64,000 bases of DNA from Flavobacterium sp. YJ01 (lineage in GTDB: Bacteria; Bacteroidota; Bacteroidia; Flavobacteriales; Flavobacteriaceae): NCBI RefSeq assembly GCF_029320955.1, contig NZ_CP119757.1, forward strand, positions 3,286,001 through 3,350,000, in the 5' to 3' direction. Below are positions 1-8,392 of this stretch, piece by piece (the stretch's first letter is position 1; each line of letters opens with the position of its first letter). The notes beneath the pieces are model-generated. The model saw only the letters and a program-made list of their open reading frames with translations, did no database searches and was not told where the DNA came from. The position numbers were made by a program, and so were the translations under genes.

Positions 1-421
1 TCTTAATTTGACTGTTTTTACTATTACGGCTTTAACTGCGGTTCAGCTTTTAGATAAACCAAATATCAAAACGATCATGATTGGCGGCAGCATTTCTTCT
101 TACAGTCAGATGTGTGTGAGCGGCGAAGCTTTTCATCAATTGGCTAATATAAAAGCAGATCTTTTGGTTTTAGGAACAAATGCTTTAGATATAGATGGCG
201 GTTATTCTGATTCTGATTGGGAAACTGTTCAGGTAAAAAAAGCAATGATTCAGGCTTCTAAAAAAACAGCGGTTTTAACCATTACGGAGAAATTAAACAC
301 CGTTCTTAAAATGAAAATAGCTAGTTTATCTGAAGTGAATTATGTAATTACTGAAGAAGAACCGAATCACGAAAAATTGCAACCTTACAAAAATGCAGTT
401 CCAAGTCTAATTGTGATTTAA
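1..421 (+). CDS. DeoR/GlpR-family transcriptional regulator, C-terminal sensor domain (5' truncated by window)
   Basis: The frame is open to the left edge of the window, so only the C-terminal ~140 residues are present and the HTH domain lies outside. The visible part fits the DeoRC sensor fold: a DLLVLGTNALD strand/loop, then a glycine and the WETVQVKKAMIQAS segment, then a VNYVITEEEP strand near the end. DeoRC domains of this family bind phosphorylated sugars or related metabolites and usually repress a neighbouring catabolic operon. The gene converges on the M19 dipeptidase with a 4-base overlap, so it may control the amino-acid cluster at 0.4-4.6 kb; that link is inferred from position only. 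Confidence 0.75.
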   Translation, partial: LNLTVFTITALTAVQLLDKPNIKTIMIGGSISSYSQMCVSGEAFHQLANIKADLLVLGTNALDIDGGYSDSDWETVQVKKAMIQASKKTAVLTITEKLNTVLKMKIASLSEVNYVITEEEPNHEKLQPYKNAVPSLIVI

Positions 422-1488
422 TCCCAATGTTTCACTAAAAAATCAATCCAATTTTGATGAAAAATTTTCTTTAAATCTTCTTCAGAATAACCATGATTTT
501 TAAGTATCAGAACTAATTTCTGCAAATCAGCAATTGTATCTAAATCGTAAGGACATTGTTCTGTTCCAAAAGCGCCATCCAAGTCAGAACCAATTCCGAT
601 ATGATTTGCATTTCCTGCAAGCTGGCAAATATGATCCATGTGCTGAAAAGCGGTTTCCAAACTGCAATTCATTTTTTTTGGATCAGAAATTCCTCTTTCC
701 CAATTTGGTACCATCATCCATGCGTCTAAAGCGCCACCAATAACAGCTCCTCTTGAAACTAAAGCTTTAATCATCTCGTCGCTATATTGACGATTATGAT
801 CTACTAAAGCTCTACAATTGTTATGACTTGCCCAAACTGCACCGTTAAAATGATCCAAAGCCTGCCAAAAAGCATCGTCGCACAAATGTGTGGCATCGAG
901 AATAATATTCAAACGCTCCATTTCTTTCAATAAATCAATTCCGTTCTGATTCATTTTTCCAGTTGCATCGGTTCCGTTGGCATATCTTCCTGGTCCGTAA
1001 TGTGCAGGTCCAATTGCGCGTAATCCGTAATTAAAAGCTCTTTCTAAATAAGAAATATCGATTATTGAATCTGCTCCTTCCAAACTTAAAATATATCCAA
1101 TTGGTTTTTTGTCGTTTGGAGTTCCGTCATTCCATAAATCAAAATGATTTAAAAGCGATTTTTTATCTGTAATCTGCGTCATTTCTCCGGCTTCTTCCAT
1201 GCTTTTGTACCACGAAAGTTGTCCTTGTGTTTGTGCCCAAGCTTGTTCTGGCGAATTCCAACCCGGAATGATACTGTCGGGTTTTACAAATCTTGCAATT
1301 TGAGTCGCCACAACAATTCCGATATTGCCACGTCTGAGATCAGGAAAAGAAACCGTGGCACGTTCGCGATCAGGTTTATCGGTCATCCCTTTTTCTAAAT
1401 GGCGTAAAGTCGGGACATCATTTCTTAAGTCTCGATTCCATTCCATCGCATTCATGCTGAGATCTAAGTGGGCATCTAGTATAAACAT
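418..1488 (-). CDS. Membrane dipeptidase family (peptidase M19)
   Basis: A 356-residue protein of the renal/microbial dipeptidase family, a zinc-dependent TIM-barrel hydrolase that removes C-terminal residues, including D-residues, from dipeptides. Metal ligands are recognisable: the N-terminal AHLD motif (His7, Asp9), a glutamate in LSLEGADSI, His in DATHLCDDAFW and His in WASHNNCRAL, plus the GSDLDGAFG strand near the C-terminus. There is no signal peptide, so it is probably cytoplasmic. It is the last gene of a minus-strand set, 15 bases after the DSD1-like enzyme. Family assignment is firm; the idea that it feeds D-amino acids to that enzyme is inferred. Confidence 0.9.
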   Translation of the reverse strand: MFILDAHLDLSMNAMEWNRDLRNDVPTLRHLEKGMTDKPDRERATVSFPDLRRGNIGIVVATQIARFVKPDSIIPGWNSPEQAWAQTQGQLSWYKSMEEAGEMTQITDKKSLLNHFDLWNDGTPNDKKPIGYILSLEGADSIIDISYLERAFNYGLRAIGPAHYGPGRYANGTDATGKMNQNGIDLLKEMERLNIILDATHLCDDAFWQALDHFNGAVWASHNNCRALVDHNRQYSDEMIKALVSRGAVIGGALDAWMMVPNWERGISDPKKMNCSLETAFQHMDHICQLAGNANHIGIGSDLDGAFGTEQCPYDLDTIADLQKLVLILKNHGYSEEDLKKIFHQNWIDFLVKHWD

Positions 1489-1503
1489 AATTCAGATTAA
1501 AAT

Positions 1504-2595
1504 TTAAATAGTATTTTTTCGTCCTCGTGCGCCAACTGGCCATTGCGTATAAATTTGATGCTTTTTATTTACTACTTGAAGATTATCATATAATGCGACA
1601 GTCGGACAAACATGATAAGGTTCTGCATAAATAATATCTCCAATTTCATATTCATTTTTACCTCGATTTTCTAAAATCAAATGTTCTTCTGAATGTGCAG
1701 TTGGAATCAAATTATCATCATTTAAAATAACCAATCTTTTATCAATCGGATTTTCAGATGAAACGGCTTTATAACCAATATCGACACAAAAAGTATTTCT
1801 TGTTGGTTTAGAAATTATAGTTCCAACAATTATTAATGCAGCTTTAAAATCTTGTTCAGGCAAATTATTTTGATAATTAGAATCCCAAAAAACAAAAGTT
1901 CCCGGACTGCATTCTACATTTTCTTGTGATGCGTAAAATGGAAAAGTATTAGAACCGCCAGCGACAATTTTAAGGTTTTCTGATTTATTGCTAATTTGCT
2001 CAAAAGACTTAGAAGCTTCTAAATTTCGTTCTTCAACAGTTCCTTTTATATGACCGTCATAAATGTGGATTCCTCTAAAATTGAGATTTTTTAATTTTAA
2101 AATTTCTTCAATTAATGCTGTCCAATCTTCAGAAATCGAAAATCCTGTTCGATTCATTCCGGTGTTTAAATCCAAATAAACAGACAAAACAAGATTGTTT
2201 CTTTTGGCAATTTCATTTAAATGTGAAGCCGTTTTGAGATTATCTACAATCGTTGAAAATTGGATTTCAGGAAATTTTTTAATTAATGAAACCCATCTTT
2301 CTGCTTTTAATCCAACTGGTTGATAGGCTAAAAGAATGTCTTCAATATTTTGATTGGCAGCTAATTCAGCTTCAGCAATTGTTGCGCATTTTATTTTTTT
2401 GATATTATAAATTTTAAAAAGCTCTAAAATTTCAGCATTTTTATGTGTTTTAATATGCGGACGCAATCTTTGCGTGTCGCCTTTCACATAAGAAATCAAC
2501 TTTTCGATATTTTGTCGTACTCGATCTTCGTAAACGGCTAAAAACGGAGTATCGATAAGAGTTTCAGAATTTATTTCCCACCAGTTCTTTTGCAT
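1504..2595 (-). CDS. D-serine dehydratase-like PLP enzyme (DSD1 / alanine racemase N-terminal fold)
   Basis: A 363-residue fold-type III PLP enzyme: an alanine-racemase-like barrel carrying the RPHIKTHK motif (residues 45-52, with the PLP lysine) and a C-terminal D-serine-dehydratase-like domain. The family includes D-threonine aldolases (metal pair His-x-Asp) and eukaryotic-type zinc D-serine dehydratases (His-x-Cys). Here the C-terminal motif is EPYHVCPT, giving His328-x-Cys330, which favours the dehydratase (D-serine to pyruvate plus ammonia through 2-aminoacrylate). The neighbouring RidA and GntP/DsdX-type permease agree. Substrate is inferred; 3-hydroxy-D-aspartate or D-threonine remain possible. 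Confidence 0.8.
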   Translation of the reverse strand: MQKNWWEINSETLIDTPFLAVYEDRVRQNIEKLISYVKGDTQRLRPHIKTHKNAEILELFKIYNIKKIKCATIAEAELAANQNIEDILLAYQPVGLKAERWVSLIKKFPEIQFSTIVDNLKTASHLNEIAKRNNLVLSVYLDLNTGMNRTGFSISEDWTALIEEILKLKNLNFRGIHIYDGHIKGTVEERNLEASKSFEQISNKSENLKIVAGGSNTFPFYASQENVECSPGTFVFWDSNYQNNLPEQDFKAALIIVGTIISKPTRNTFCVDIGYKAVSSENPIDKRLVILNDDNLIPTAHSEEHLILENRGKNEYEIGDIIYAEPYHVCPTVALYDNLQVVNKKHQIYTQWPVGARGRKNTI

Positions 2596-2635
2596 AATTC
2601 TTGGTTTTTAGCTAATTGTAATTATTTTGAACATA

Positions 2636-2782
2636 ATTTTTAAACACATAGAGACATAGTTTTTAGATGCTGGTGAAAGGCGTTTCACTTGTTTAAATAA
2701 TCATAGCTATGTAAATGATTTGTCATTTATTTTAAGCTCATTAAAAGTGATATAAATCTATGTTTATATGTGTTTAAAAAAT
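2636..2782. repeat. Dispersed intergenic inverted repeat, ACACATA-type
   Basis: The gap between the RidA and DSD1-like genes is flanked by two related arms: TTTTTAAACACATAGAGACA starting near 2637 and, near 2757-2780, CTATGTTTATATGTGTTTAA, whose reverse complement resembles the first arm. The spacer is AT-rich and shows no reading frame. The layout suggests a non-coding mobile or palindromic intergenic repeat that separates the last two genes of the cluster from the first two. Confidence 0.5.
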
Positions 2783-2784
2783 AT

Positions 2785-3252
2785 TTAATACAATTCAAAA
2801 AGCGCTTCAACTTCAACGGGAATATTATCGGGAAGCGATCCAAAACCTACGGCGCTTCTTACACCGATTCCGTTTTCTTGTCCCCAAACTTCTGCAAATA
2901 ATTCGCTGCAGCCATTAATCACATAAGGATGTTTTAAGAAATCAGATGTGCAATTTACCATTCCGAGAACTTTGATCACTCTTTTTACTTTGCTTAAGCT
3001 TCCAAAATTGGTCACGATTGTAGAAAGCATAGTTAAGCCAACTTGTCTTGCGGCTAATTTTCCTGCTTCAATATCCATATCTTCTCCAATGCGTCCGATG
3101 ATTAAAGATTTATCGTCTTGCACGGGTCCGTGACCAGATAAGTATAGATATTTTCCGTCTATTAAATACGGTTTGTAAATTCCCAATGGCTGTGGAGCAG
3201 GAGGAAGCGATAAACCTAGACTTTCGAATTTTTCTTGCGGATTTAAACTCAT
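2785..3252 (-). CDS. RidA/YjgF-family enamine/imine deaminase
   Basis: A 155-residue member of the Rid superfamily. Proteins of this size with the LYLSGHGPV strand, the GKLAARQVGLTMLSTI helix and the VNCTSDFLKHPYVINGCSELFAEVWG segment belong to Rid subgroups that are longer than canonical RidA. RidA enzymes hydrolyse reactive 2-aminoacrylate and related imines made by PLP dehydratases. The gene starts 5 bases after the GntP permease and precedes the DSD1-like dehydratase on the same strand, so co-transcription for detoxifying that intermediate is reasonable. The canonical active-site arginine was not verified by alignment. Confidence 0.85.
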   Translation of the reverse strand: MSLNPQEKFESLGLSLPPAPQPLGIYKPYLIDGKYLYLSGHGPVQDDKSLIIGRIGEDMDIEAGKLAARQVGLTMLSTIVTNFGSLSKVKRVIKVLGMVNCTSDFLKHPYVINGCSELFAEVWGQENGIGVRSAVGFGSLPDNIPVEVEALFELY

Positions 3253-3257
3253 GATTT

Positions 3258-4577
3258 TTAATGTATTAAAGCGTTTAAAATAAATATAAATACAATTCCT
3301 AAAACAGAAACCATTGATTCCATTACTGTCCAGGATTTAAAAGTGTCTTTTAGACTAATGTTGAAATATTCTTTGAACATCCAAAAGCTCGGATCGTTAA
3401 CATGCGAACACATTAAACTTCCAGCGCCAACAGAAAGTACAAAGAGATTGGGATCGAGATTGTTAGATTGTAGTAAAGGTAATAAAACGCTGGCTGTCAT
3501 TAATCCTGCCGCAGTTGCAGAACCAACACAAATACGAATTATCGCCGCCATAATCCAAGCCAATAAAAACGGATGAATATTAACTTGATTTAAAGTTGCA
3601 ACAATAGTTTCGTTTACACCACTTACAATCATAACTTCTTTTAAACAACCCGCGCCGCCAACAATTAAAACAATTAAAGCGACATCTTTTATTGCTTGTG
3701 TATAATCGTCCATTACAGAAGACATACTTCTGTTCATTTTAATTCCTAAGGTATAAGTACAAAGCAGCAACGATAAAAGCATAATGATACTTGGATCGCC
3801 GATAATTTTGCAAATAGCAATCAGTTTTTCATTATCTGAAATTAATGGAAGTAGAGAAGTAATCGTCAATCCGAAAACGGGAAATAAGGCGGAGAATAAA
3901 CTCAATCCAAAACTTGGCAGTTTACCTTCATTTGTAATTTCTTCCACATTTAAAATTTCCTGATCCGATTCGGTTTTGATGTTTTTAAAGCGAGTTGAAA
4001 ACCAAAGTCCTGCAATTAAAATGGTCGGAATGGCGATTATGATTCCGTAAATTAAAACCAAACCAATATCTGCTTTTAATATACTGCTCAAAGCCATTGG
4101 CGAAGGATGCGGCGGCAGAAAACCATGTGCAACAGAAAGTGAAGCCAGCATCGGAATTCCCAAATAAACTTTCGACAATTTAAATTGATGCGCGACTGAA
4201 AATATCAGCGGAACCAAAAGCACAAAACCAACGCTGTAAAAAAGCGGAATTCCGATAATGAATCCAGTTATCATTAAACCCAAGCGAACATATTTTCTGC
4301 CCGTCCAATTCATGACCGTTTTGGCAATAACTTTTGCAGCGCCAGAAGAAACGGCGAGTTTACCAATGCAAGTTCCGAAAACGATAATCAAAGTTATTGA
4401 TCCGAGCATTTCGCCAAGTCCTTTTTGCAAAACTGGAGAAATCGTTTCTACTGGCAATCCTAAAAAAAGTGCGGCCAAAAGCGACGTAATAATAAACGCG
4501 ATAAACGGATTAATTTTAAACCAAGCAATCTGTAAAATCAAGAAAATAATGCAAGCTGTGAGTATCAAAATGCTCAT
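3258..4577 (-). CDS. GntP-family permease (gluconate / D-serine DsdX type)
   Basis: A 439-residue polytopic membrane protein with roughly a dozen hydrophobic segments. It has the family's conserved pieces: KGLGEMLGSITLIIVFGTCIG near residue 50, the HGFLPPHPSPMAL motif near 150, GGAGCLKEVM near 305 and CVGSATAAGLMTAS near 350. GntP carriers are proton symporters for gluconate, other sugar acids or D-serine (DsdX). It is the first gene of the minus-strand cluster, followed by RidA and a D-serine dehydratase-like enzyme; there is no gluconate kinase nearby. D-serine or another D-hydroxy amino acid is therefore the better guess for substrate. Confidence 0.9.
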   Translation of the reverse strand: MSILILTACIIFLILQIAWFKINPFIAFIITSLLAALFLGLPVETISPVLQKGLGEMLGSITLIIVFGTCIGKLAVSSGAAKVIAKTVMNWTGRKYVRLGLMITGFIIGIPLFYSVGFVLLVPLIFSVAHQFKLSKVYLGIPMLASLSVAHGFLPPHPSPMALSSILKADIGLVLIYGIIIAIPTILIAGLWFSTRFKNIKTESDQEILNVEEITNEGKLPSFGLSLFSALFPVFGLTITSLLPLISDNEKLIAICKIIGDPSIIMLLSLLLCTYTLGIKMNRSMSSVMDDYTQAIKDVALIVLIVGGAGCLKEVMIVSGVNETIVATLNQVNIHPFLLAWIMAAIIRICVGSATAAGLMTASVLLPLLQSNNLDPNLFVLSVGAGSLMCSHVNDPSFWMFKEYFNISLKDTFKSWTVMESMVSVLGIVFIFILNALIH

Positions 4578-4760
4578 GATTTATGGTTGGTTTTTAGTTA
4601 GTTATAATTATGGTAAGAATTTCAAATATATAAAATAATTTTACACATCGCATTTTTTTTGCAAAAATTGCGGTTTTTTTGCAATACTAATGTTAAAAAT
4701 ATTGGTTTATAAATAAAGATTAAGCCGATGTTTTCTACCTTTATATAAAAATATACTGAA

Positions 4761-5528
4761 ATGAAAATTGCTTTGATTCAAACAGACCTTTTTTGGGAAG
4801 ATGCTTTAAAAAATAGAGAAAATTTCGATTCAAAAATTAATGAAATTGATTCGGAAATAAATTTAATTGTACTTCCTGAAATGTTTTCAACGGGTTTTAC
4901 AATGAATGCTTCGGATGTTGCAGAAACCATGAAAGGTGAAACTGTTGAATGGATGAAATTAAAGGCAAAACAAAAAAATGCTGCCATAACAGGAAGTGTC
5001 GTTATTACCGAAAATGGAAATTTTTATAATCGAATGTTTTTTGTTTTTCCTTCTGGGGATTTTAAATATTATGACAAAAGACATTTGTTTTCGCTTGCGG
5101 GAGAAAATGAGTTTTACACTCCAGGAACTGAGAAAGTAATTGTTGATTATTTAGACTGGAAAATTTGCTTACAGATTTGTTACGATTTGCGATTTCCAGT
5201 TTTTGCGAGAAATGTAGAAAATTACGATCTGCTTTTATATGTTGCTAACTGGCCAAAAGTGAGAACTAGTGCTTGGGATACTTTGCTAAATGCGCGCGCG
5301 ATAGAAAATCTATCTTATGTTGTGGGAGTAAACAGAATAGGTTTTGATGATAATAATTTTGAGCATAACGGACATACGCAACTTATTGATTTCTGGGGAA
5401 ATTATATAATAAAGCCACAAGAAACAGAAGGTGTTTTTGTGGCTGAATTGGATAAAAATATAATGTTGGAAACTCGCAGAAAACTGAATTTTCTAGGAGA
5501 TCGTGATCATTTCGAAATTAAAATCTAG
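4761..5528 (+). CDS. Omega-amidase / carbon-nitrogen hydrolase (nitrilase superfamily)
   Basis: A 255-residue cytoplasmic hydrolase with the nitrilase triad: Glu in LPEMFSTGF (about residue 40), Lys in YDKRHLFS (about 110) and Cys in CLQICYDLRFP (about 142). Length and the motif set match the YafV/Nit2 omega-amidase group, which converts alpha-ketoglutaramate or alpha-keto-methylthiobutyramate-type omega-amides to the keto acid plus ammonia during transamination-linked salvage. It is transcribed divergently from the GntP cluster across a gap of 180 bases. It converges with the next gene with a 4-base overlap. Confidence 0.88.
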   Translation: MKIALIQTDLFWEDALKNRENFDSKINEIDSEINLIVLPEMFSTGFTMNASDVAETMKGETVEWMKLKAKQKNAAITGSVVITENGNFYNRMFFVFPSGDFKYYDKRHLFSLAGENEFYTPGTEKVIVDYLDWKICLQICYDLRFPVFARNVENYDLLLYVANWPKVRTSAWDTLLNARAIENLSYVVGVNRIGFDDNNFEHNGHTQLIDFWGNYIIKPQETEGVFVAELDKNIMLETRRKLNFLGDRDHFEIKI

Positions 5529-7213
5529 AAAGCCTTCCGTTTCTTTTCGGCTTCTTTTTTCTTTTTGTCGTCTGTCTTTTTCTCGACTTCTGGACTAAAT
5601 GGTATGCTAAGGTCAATACTTTCGTCTACATCCCAATTCGATCGGACATCGACGCCCTTTTGATGATAAAACACTTCCTCAGAATAGGTTTTCTTTAAGA
5701 AATTTCCGGTGTCGTAAATTTTATTTTTATTGTCGTCATAAATGACACGAATCGTAAATTCTGTAGGAACAACTAAATTGAATGTAATTTTGGTTTCGCC
5801 TTCAGAATATGCACTCGCAAGTACTTCGTCTCCTTTTTTGTTTGTTATATCTACAATAATCGGAAAACGTTTTACATTTTTGAGATTCAATACCAAATTA
5901 CCATAATCTTCTAATTCTTTTGTAGTTAATTTAAAAGATAAAGTGTCATTTGTCTTTTCGTAAAAGTCAGTCAAAGCGCCTGGCAAGAATGTAAAATTAT
6001 ACTTCTCAACAGGATCTTTCTTGAAATCGATATATAATTTTTGGTCAAATTCGTCGTATTCTGTAGTAAAATCAACTGCTGTAGAATCTTTATTGACCAA
6101 TGAAATTTTAGATTTGTCAAATTTTACCAAAGGAGTCTCGGTTTCCAGCGTAAAACGTTCTCTAAAATTGATAACCCCATTTTGTACCGCCGTAATATTT
6201 AAGGTGTCCTTTTTCATGTTTTTAATCTTCAAAGAAAACTTTTTATCAAAGTTATCTTTTGATACTTGCAATGATAATGAATCTGCTTTTAGAGGCTTAA
6301 ACCAAAGCTGAAGTGAGTCTTTTTTAGGGAATTGCGTAACTATGGTTTCCAAAACTTCATTTCCGTTTTTAAGAACGATTTTTGGTTTAGCATTTTTAAG
6401 ATCTTGTTTTCCTTCGTATGGAAGCAATAATCTGTTTCCAGAAGCCTGAATTGGTTTAAAAGCTTTGAAAGGCAATACTTCTTTAAATAATTCTATTTCG
6501 TAAACCGTATCAGTCGGAATCGTGATATAATGTTTTAAAAATCCGATTTTATCGTCTTTCGGATTAAATTTATTATTCCCTCCTTTATCCTTCAAAGCAA
6601 CCAAAAGATACTTCCCTTCTTTTAAATTCTCAAACTGAAAAGTTCTCAAACTATCTAAAGTGTTGGTAATATATCGCGGAAAATCTTTGTAAATAGTAGA
6701 ATCTTTAAATTTGTCATTTACTTCATACAGCATTACAGAAACAAAATTATCTACATATTTATCTTTTGCATCTTTAATTCGGCCGCTTAATTTTAAAGAG
6801 TCAATATACGGACCAGTGGAGAAAACATACTTAAACTGATTTATAGCATTTCCTTCATTGTTATCTGTAATTGCCTGTCCAAAGTTAAAACTGTAAGTAG
6901 TATTAGGCTGTAAAGTATCTTTAATGTCGATTTTAATAAATTTACTAACCGATGTTGGCGAGAAAAGTGGCTCGTGCTTCATCGGCGGAGAAATAATAAG
7001 CTGTTTGTTCAGGTTTTTAAGCTTGATATATTCATCAAAATTTAAAGTAATCGTATTTCCTTTGAAGTTTGTACTGTAATTTTCAGGATAACTGGATATC
7101 AAAACTGGAGCTAAAGTATCTTTTAAACCGCCGGTAATACTGCCTCTTTTAGCGCAGCTTATCATTGATATTAGAATAATGAATGAAATATATTTTAAGG
7201 TGTTTTTCAACAT
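5525..7213 (-). CDS. Lipoprotein with bacterial Ig-like (Big_5/SbsA-type) domain
   Basis: A 562-residue secreted lipoprotein. The N-terminus is a short hydrophobic signal ending in ISMISC, giving a lipobox cysteine at about residue 20. It is followed by a Big_5-like domain (PVLISSYPENYSTNFKGNTI, then FDEYIKLKN and a YSFNFGQAI strand near 110), a fold seen in many Bacteroidota surface lipoproteins. The rest is predicted beta-rich (DLRTFQFENLKEGKYLL-like strands resemble a carboxypeptidase-regulatory domain) and the tail is highly charged and lysine-rich. Function unknown; it is probably anchored to the outer membrane. Confidence 0.85.
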   Translation of the reverse strand: MLKNTLKYISFIILISMISCAKRGSITGGLKDTLAPVLISSYPENYSTNFKGNTITLNFDEYIKLKNLNKQLIISPPMKHEPLFSPTSVSKFIKIDIKDTLQPNTTYSFNFGQAITDNNEGNAINQFKYVFSTGPYIDSLKLSGRIKDAKDKYVDNFVSVMLYEVNDKFKDSTIYKDFPRYITNTLDSLRTFQFENLKEGKYLLVALKDKGGNNKFNPKDDKIGFLKHYITIPTDTVYEIELFKEVLPFKAFKPIQASGNRLLLPYEGKQDLKNAKPKIVLKNGNEVLETIVTQFPKKDSLQLWFKPLKADSLSLQVSKDNFDKKFSLKIKNMKKDTLNITAVQNGVINFRERFTLETETPLVKFDKSKISLVNKDSTAVDFTTEYDEFDQKLYIDFKKDPVEKYNFTFLPGALTDFYEKTNDTLSFKLTTKELEDYGNLVLNLKNVKRFPIIVDITNKKGDEVLASAYSEGETKITFNLVVPTEFTIRVIYDDNKNKIYDTGNFLKKTYSEEVFYHQKGVDVRSNWDVDESIDLSIPFSPEVEKKTDDKKKKEAEKKRKAF

Positions 7214-7387
7214 AAGGGTTTTTCAATTTGATTGCACAAAATAACAATTATATTTGCTTTAATTGAAATTTTTTGGCTATTTATTAGGGTTTTGGTTTTT
7301 TAGATTTCTTGACGATTTTTTACTGTTTCGAACATTTTAAACAGCCATAATTTCTTACTTTTGGTTTCAAATGTAATTTTCTGAGTT

Positions 7388-8392
7388 TTGTCAAAACGTT
7401 TTTTTTCCATTTTATGCCTCTTTTTGCTGTTTGCTTGCAGTAAAAATGATACGCCTACAATCTCTTTTTATTATTGGAAAACGATTTTTAAATTTTCAGA
7501 AAAAGAAAAAGAAGTTTTAGAAGAAAATAAAGTTAAGAAGCTTTATTTGAGATATTTTGACATCGGATTGCATCCAGAATCTAAACTTCCCATTCCGATT
7601 AGTCCCATTCGATTTGAGGAAAATCCAAAACAATATCAAATTGTTCCCGTTGTTTTTATTCAGAACAAAGTTATGTTGCAGCCGAAACTTGATGTGAAAG
7701 ATTTGGCACAAAAAACTTTTGATTTTATCGAACAAATCAATTCTAAAAATAAAATTACTTGTCAGGAAATTCAAATTGATTGCGATTGGAGTTTAGAAAG
7801 CAAAAACAATTACCTTAAATTTATTGAAGTTTTTAAACAGCTTTCGAAGAAAAAACTTTCGGCAACAATTCGACTTCACCAAGTAAAATATTTCAAAAAG
7901 ACTAAAATTCCGAATGTAGATTCTGGCGTTTTGATGTATTATAATATGGGAACTATTGCGCCCGATTCCTTAAATTCTATTTACGATCACAAAGTGGCAG
8001 CAAGATATCTTAAAAGTTTAAAGAAATATCCGCTTTATCTTGATTTTGCATTTCCAATTTATTCTTGGGCAGTTCACATTCGAAACAATAAAGTGGTCGG
8101 ACTTCGTTCTAAAATAAATAGTTCGGCTTTAGAAAAAGATTCAAATTTTGAAAAGACAAGTCCGATTTTTTTCAGAGTAAAACAATCCAATTATAAAAAT
8201 GGAGTTTTTTATGAAGAGAATGATTTGCTGAAAATAGAAGAAATTAAAACAAAAGATTTAAAAGAAATGGCAAAAGATTTGGAAGAGAATCTGATGGAAA
8301 AGCCAAACGAAATTATATTTTACGATTTAGACGAATTCAATTTAAATAATTATGAAAAAAATACTTTTAAGCAAGTTATTTCTTGTTTCTAG
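7388..8392 (+). CDS. Lipoprotein of unknown function, DUF3142-like
   Basis: A 334-residue protein whose best start is TTG: codons from 7388 give a lipoprotein signal (FSILCLFLLFACSKND, lipobox Cys at about 17), and no upstream ATG is in frame. A TACTTTTG box lies 25 bases upstream at 7356-7363. The body has alternating strands and helices with an IQIDCDWSLESKNNYLKF segment near 130, an ATIRLHQVKYF segment near 155 and a MYYNMG segment near 180, a layout like the TIM-barrel-type DUF3142 family. The 3' end overlaps the next gene by 41 bases, so the two are translationally coupled. Function unknown. Confidence 0.75.
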   Translation: MSKRFFSILCLFLLFACSKNDTPTISFYYWKTIFKFSEKEKEVLEENKVKKLYLRYFDIGLHPESKLPIPISPIRFEENPKQYQIVPVVFIQNKVMLQPKLDVKDLAQKTFDFIEQINSKNKITCQEIQIDCDWSLESKNNYLKFIEVFKQLSKKKLSATIRLHQVKYFKKTKIPNVDSGVLMYYNMGTIAPDSLNSIYDHKVAARYLKSLKKYPLYLDFAFPIYSWAVHIRNNKVVGLRSKINSSALEKDSNFEKTSPIFFRVKQSNYKNGVFYEENDLLKIEEIKTKDLKEMAKDLEENLMEKPNEIIFYDLDEFNLNNYEKNTFKQVISCF

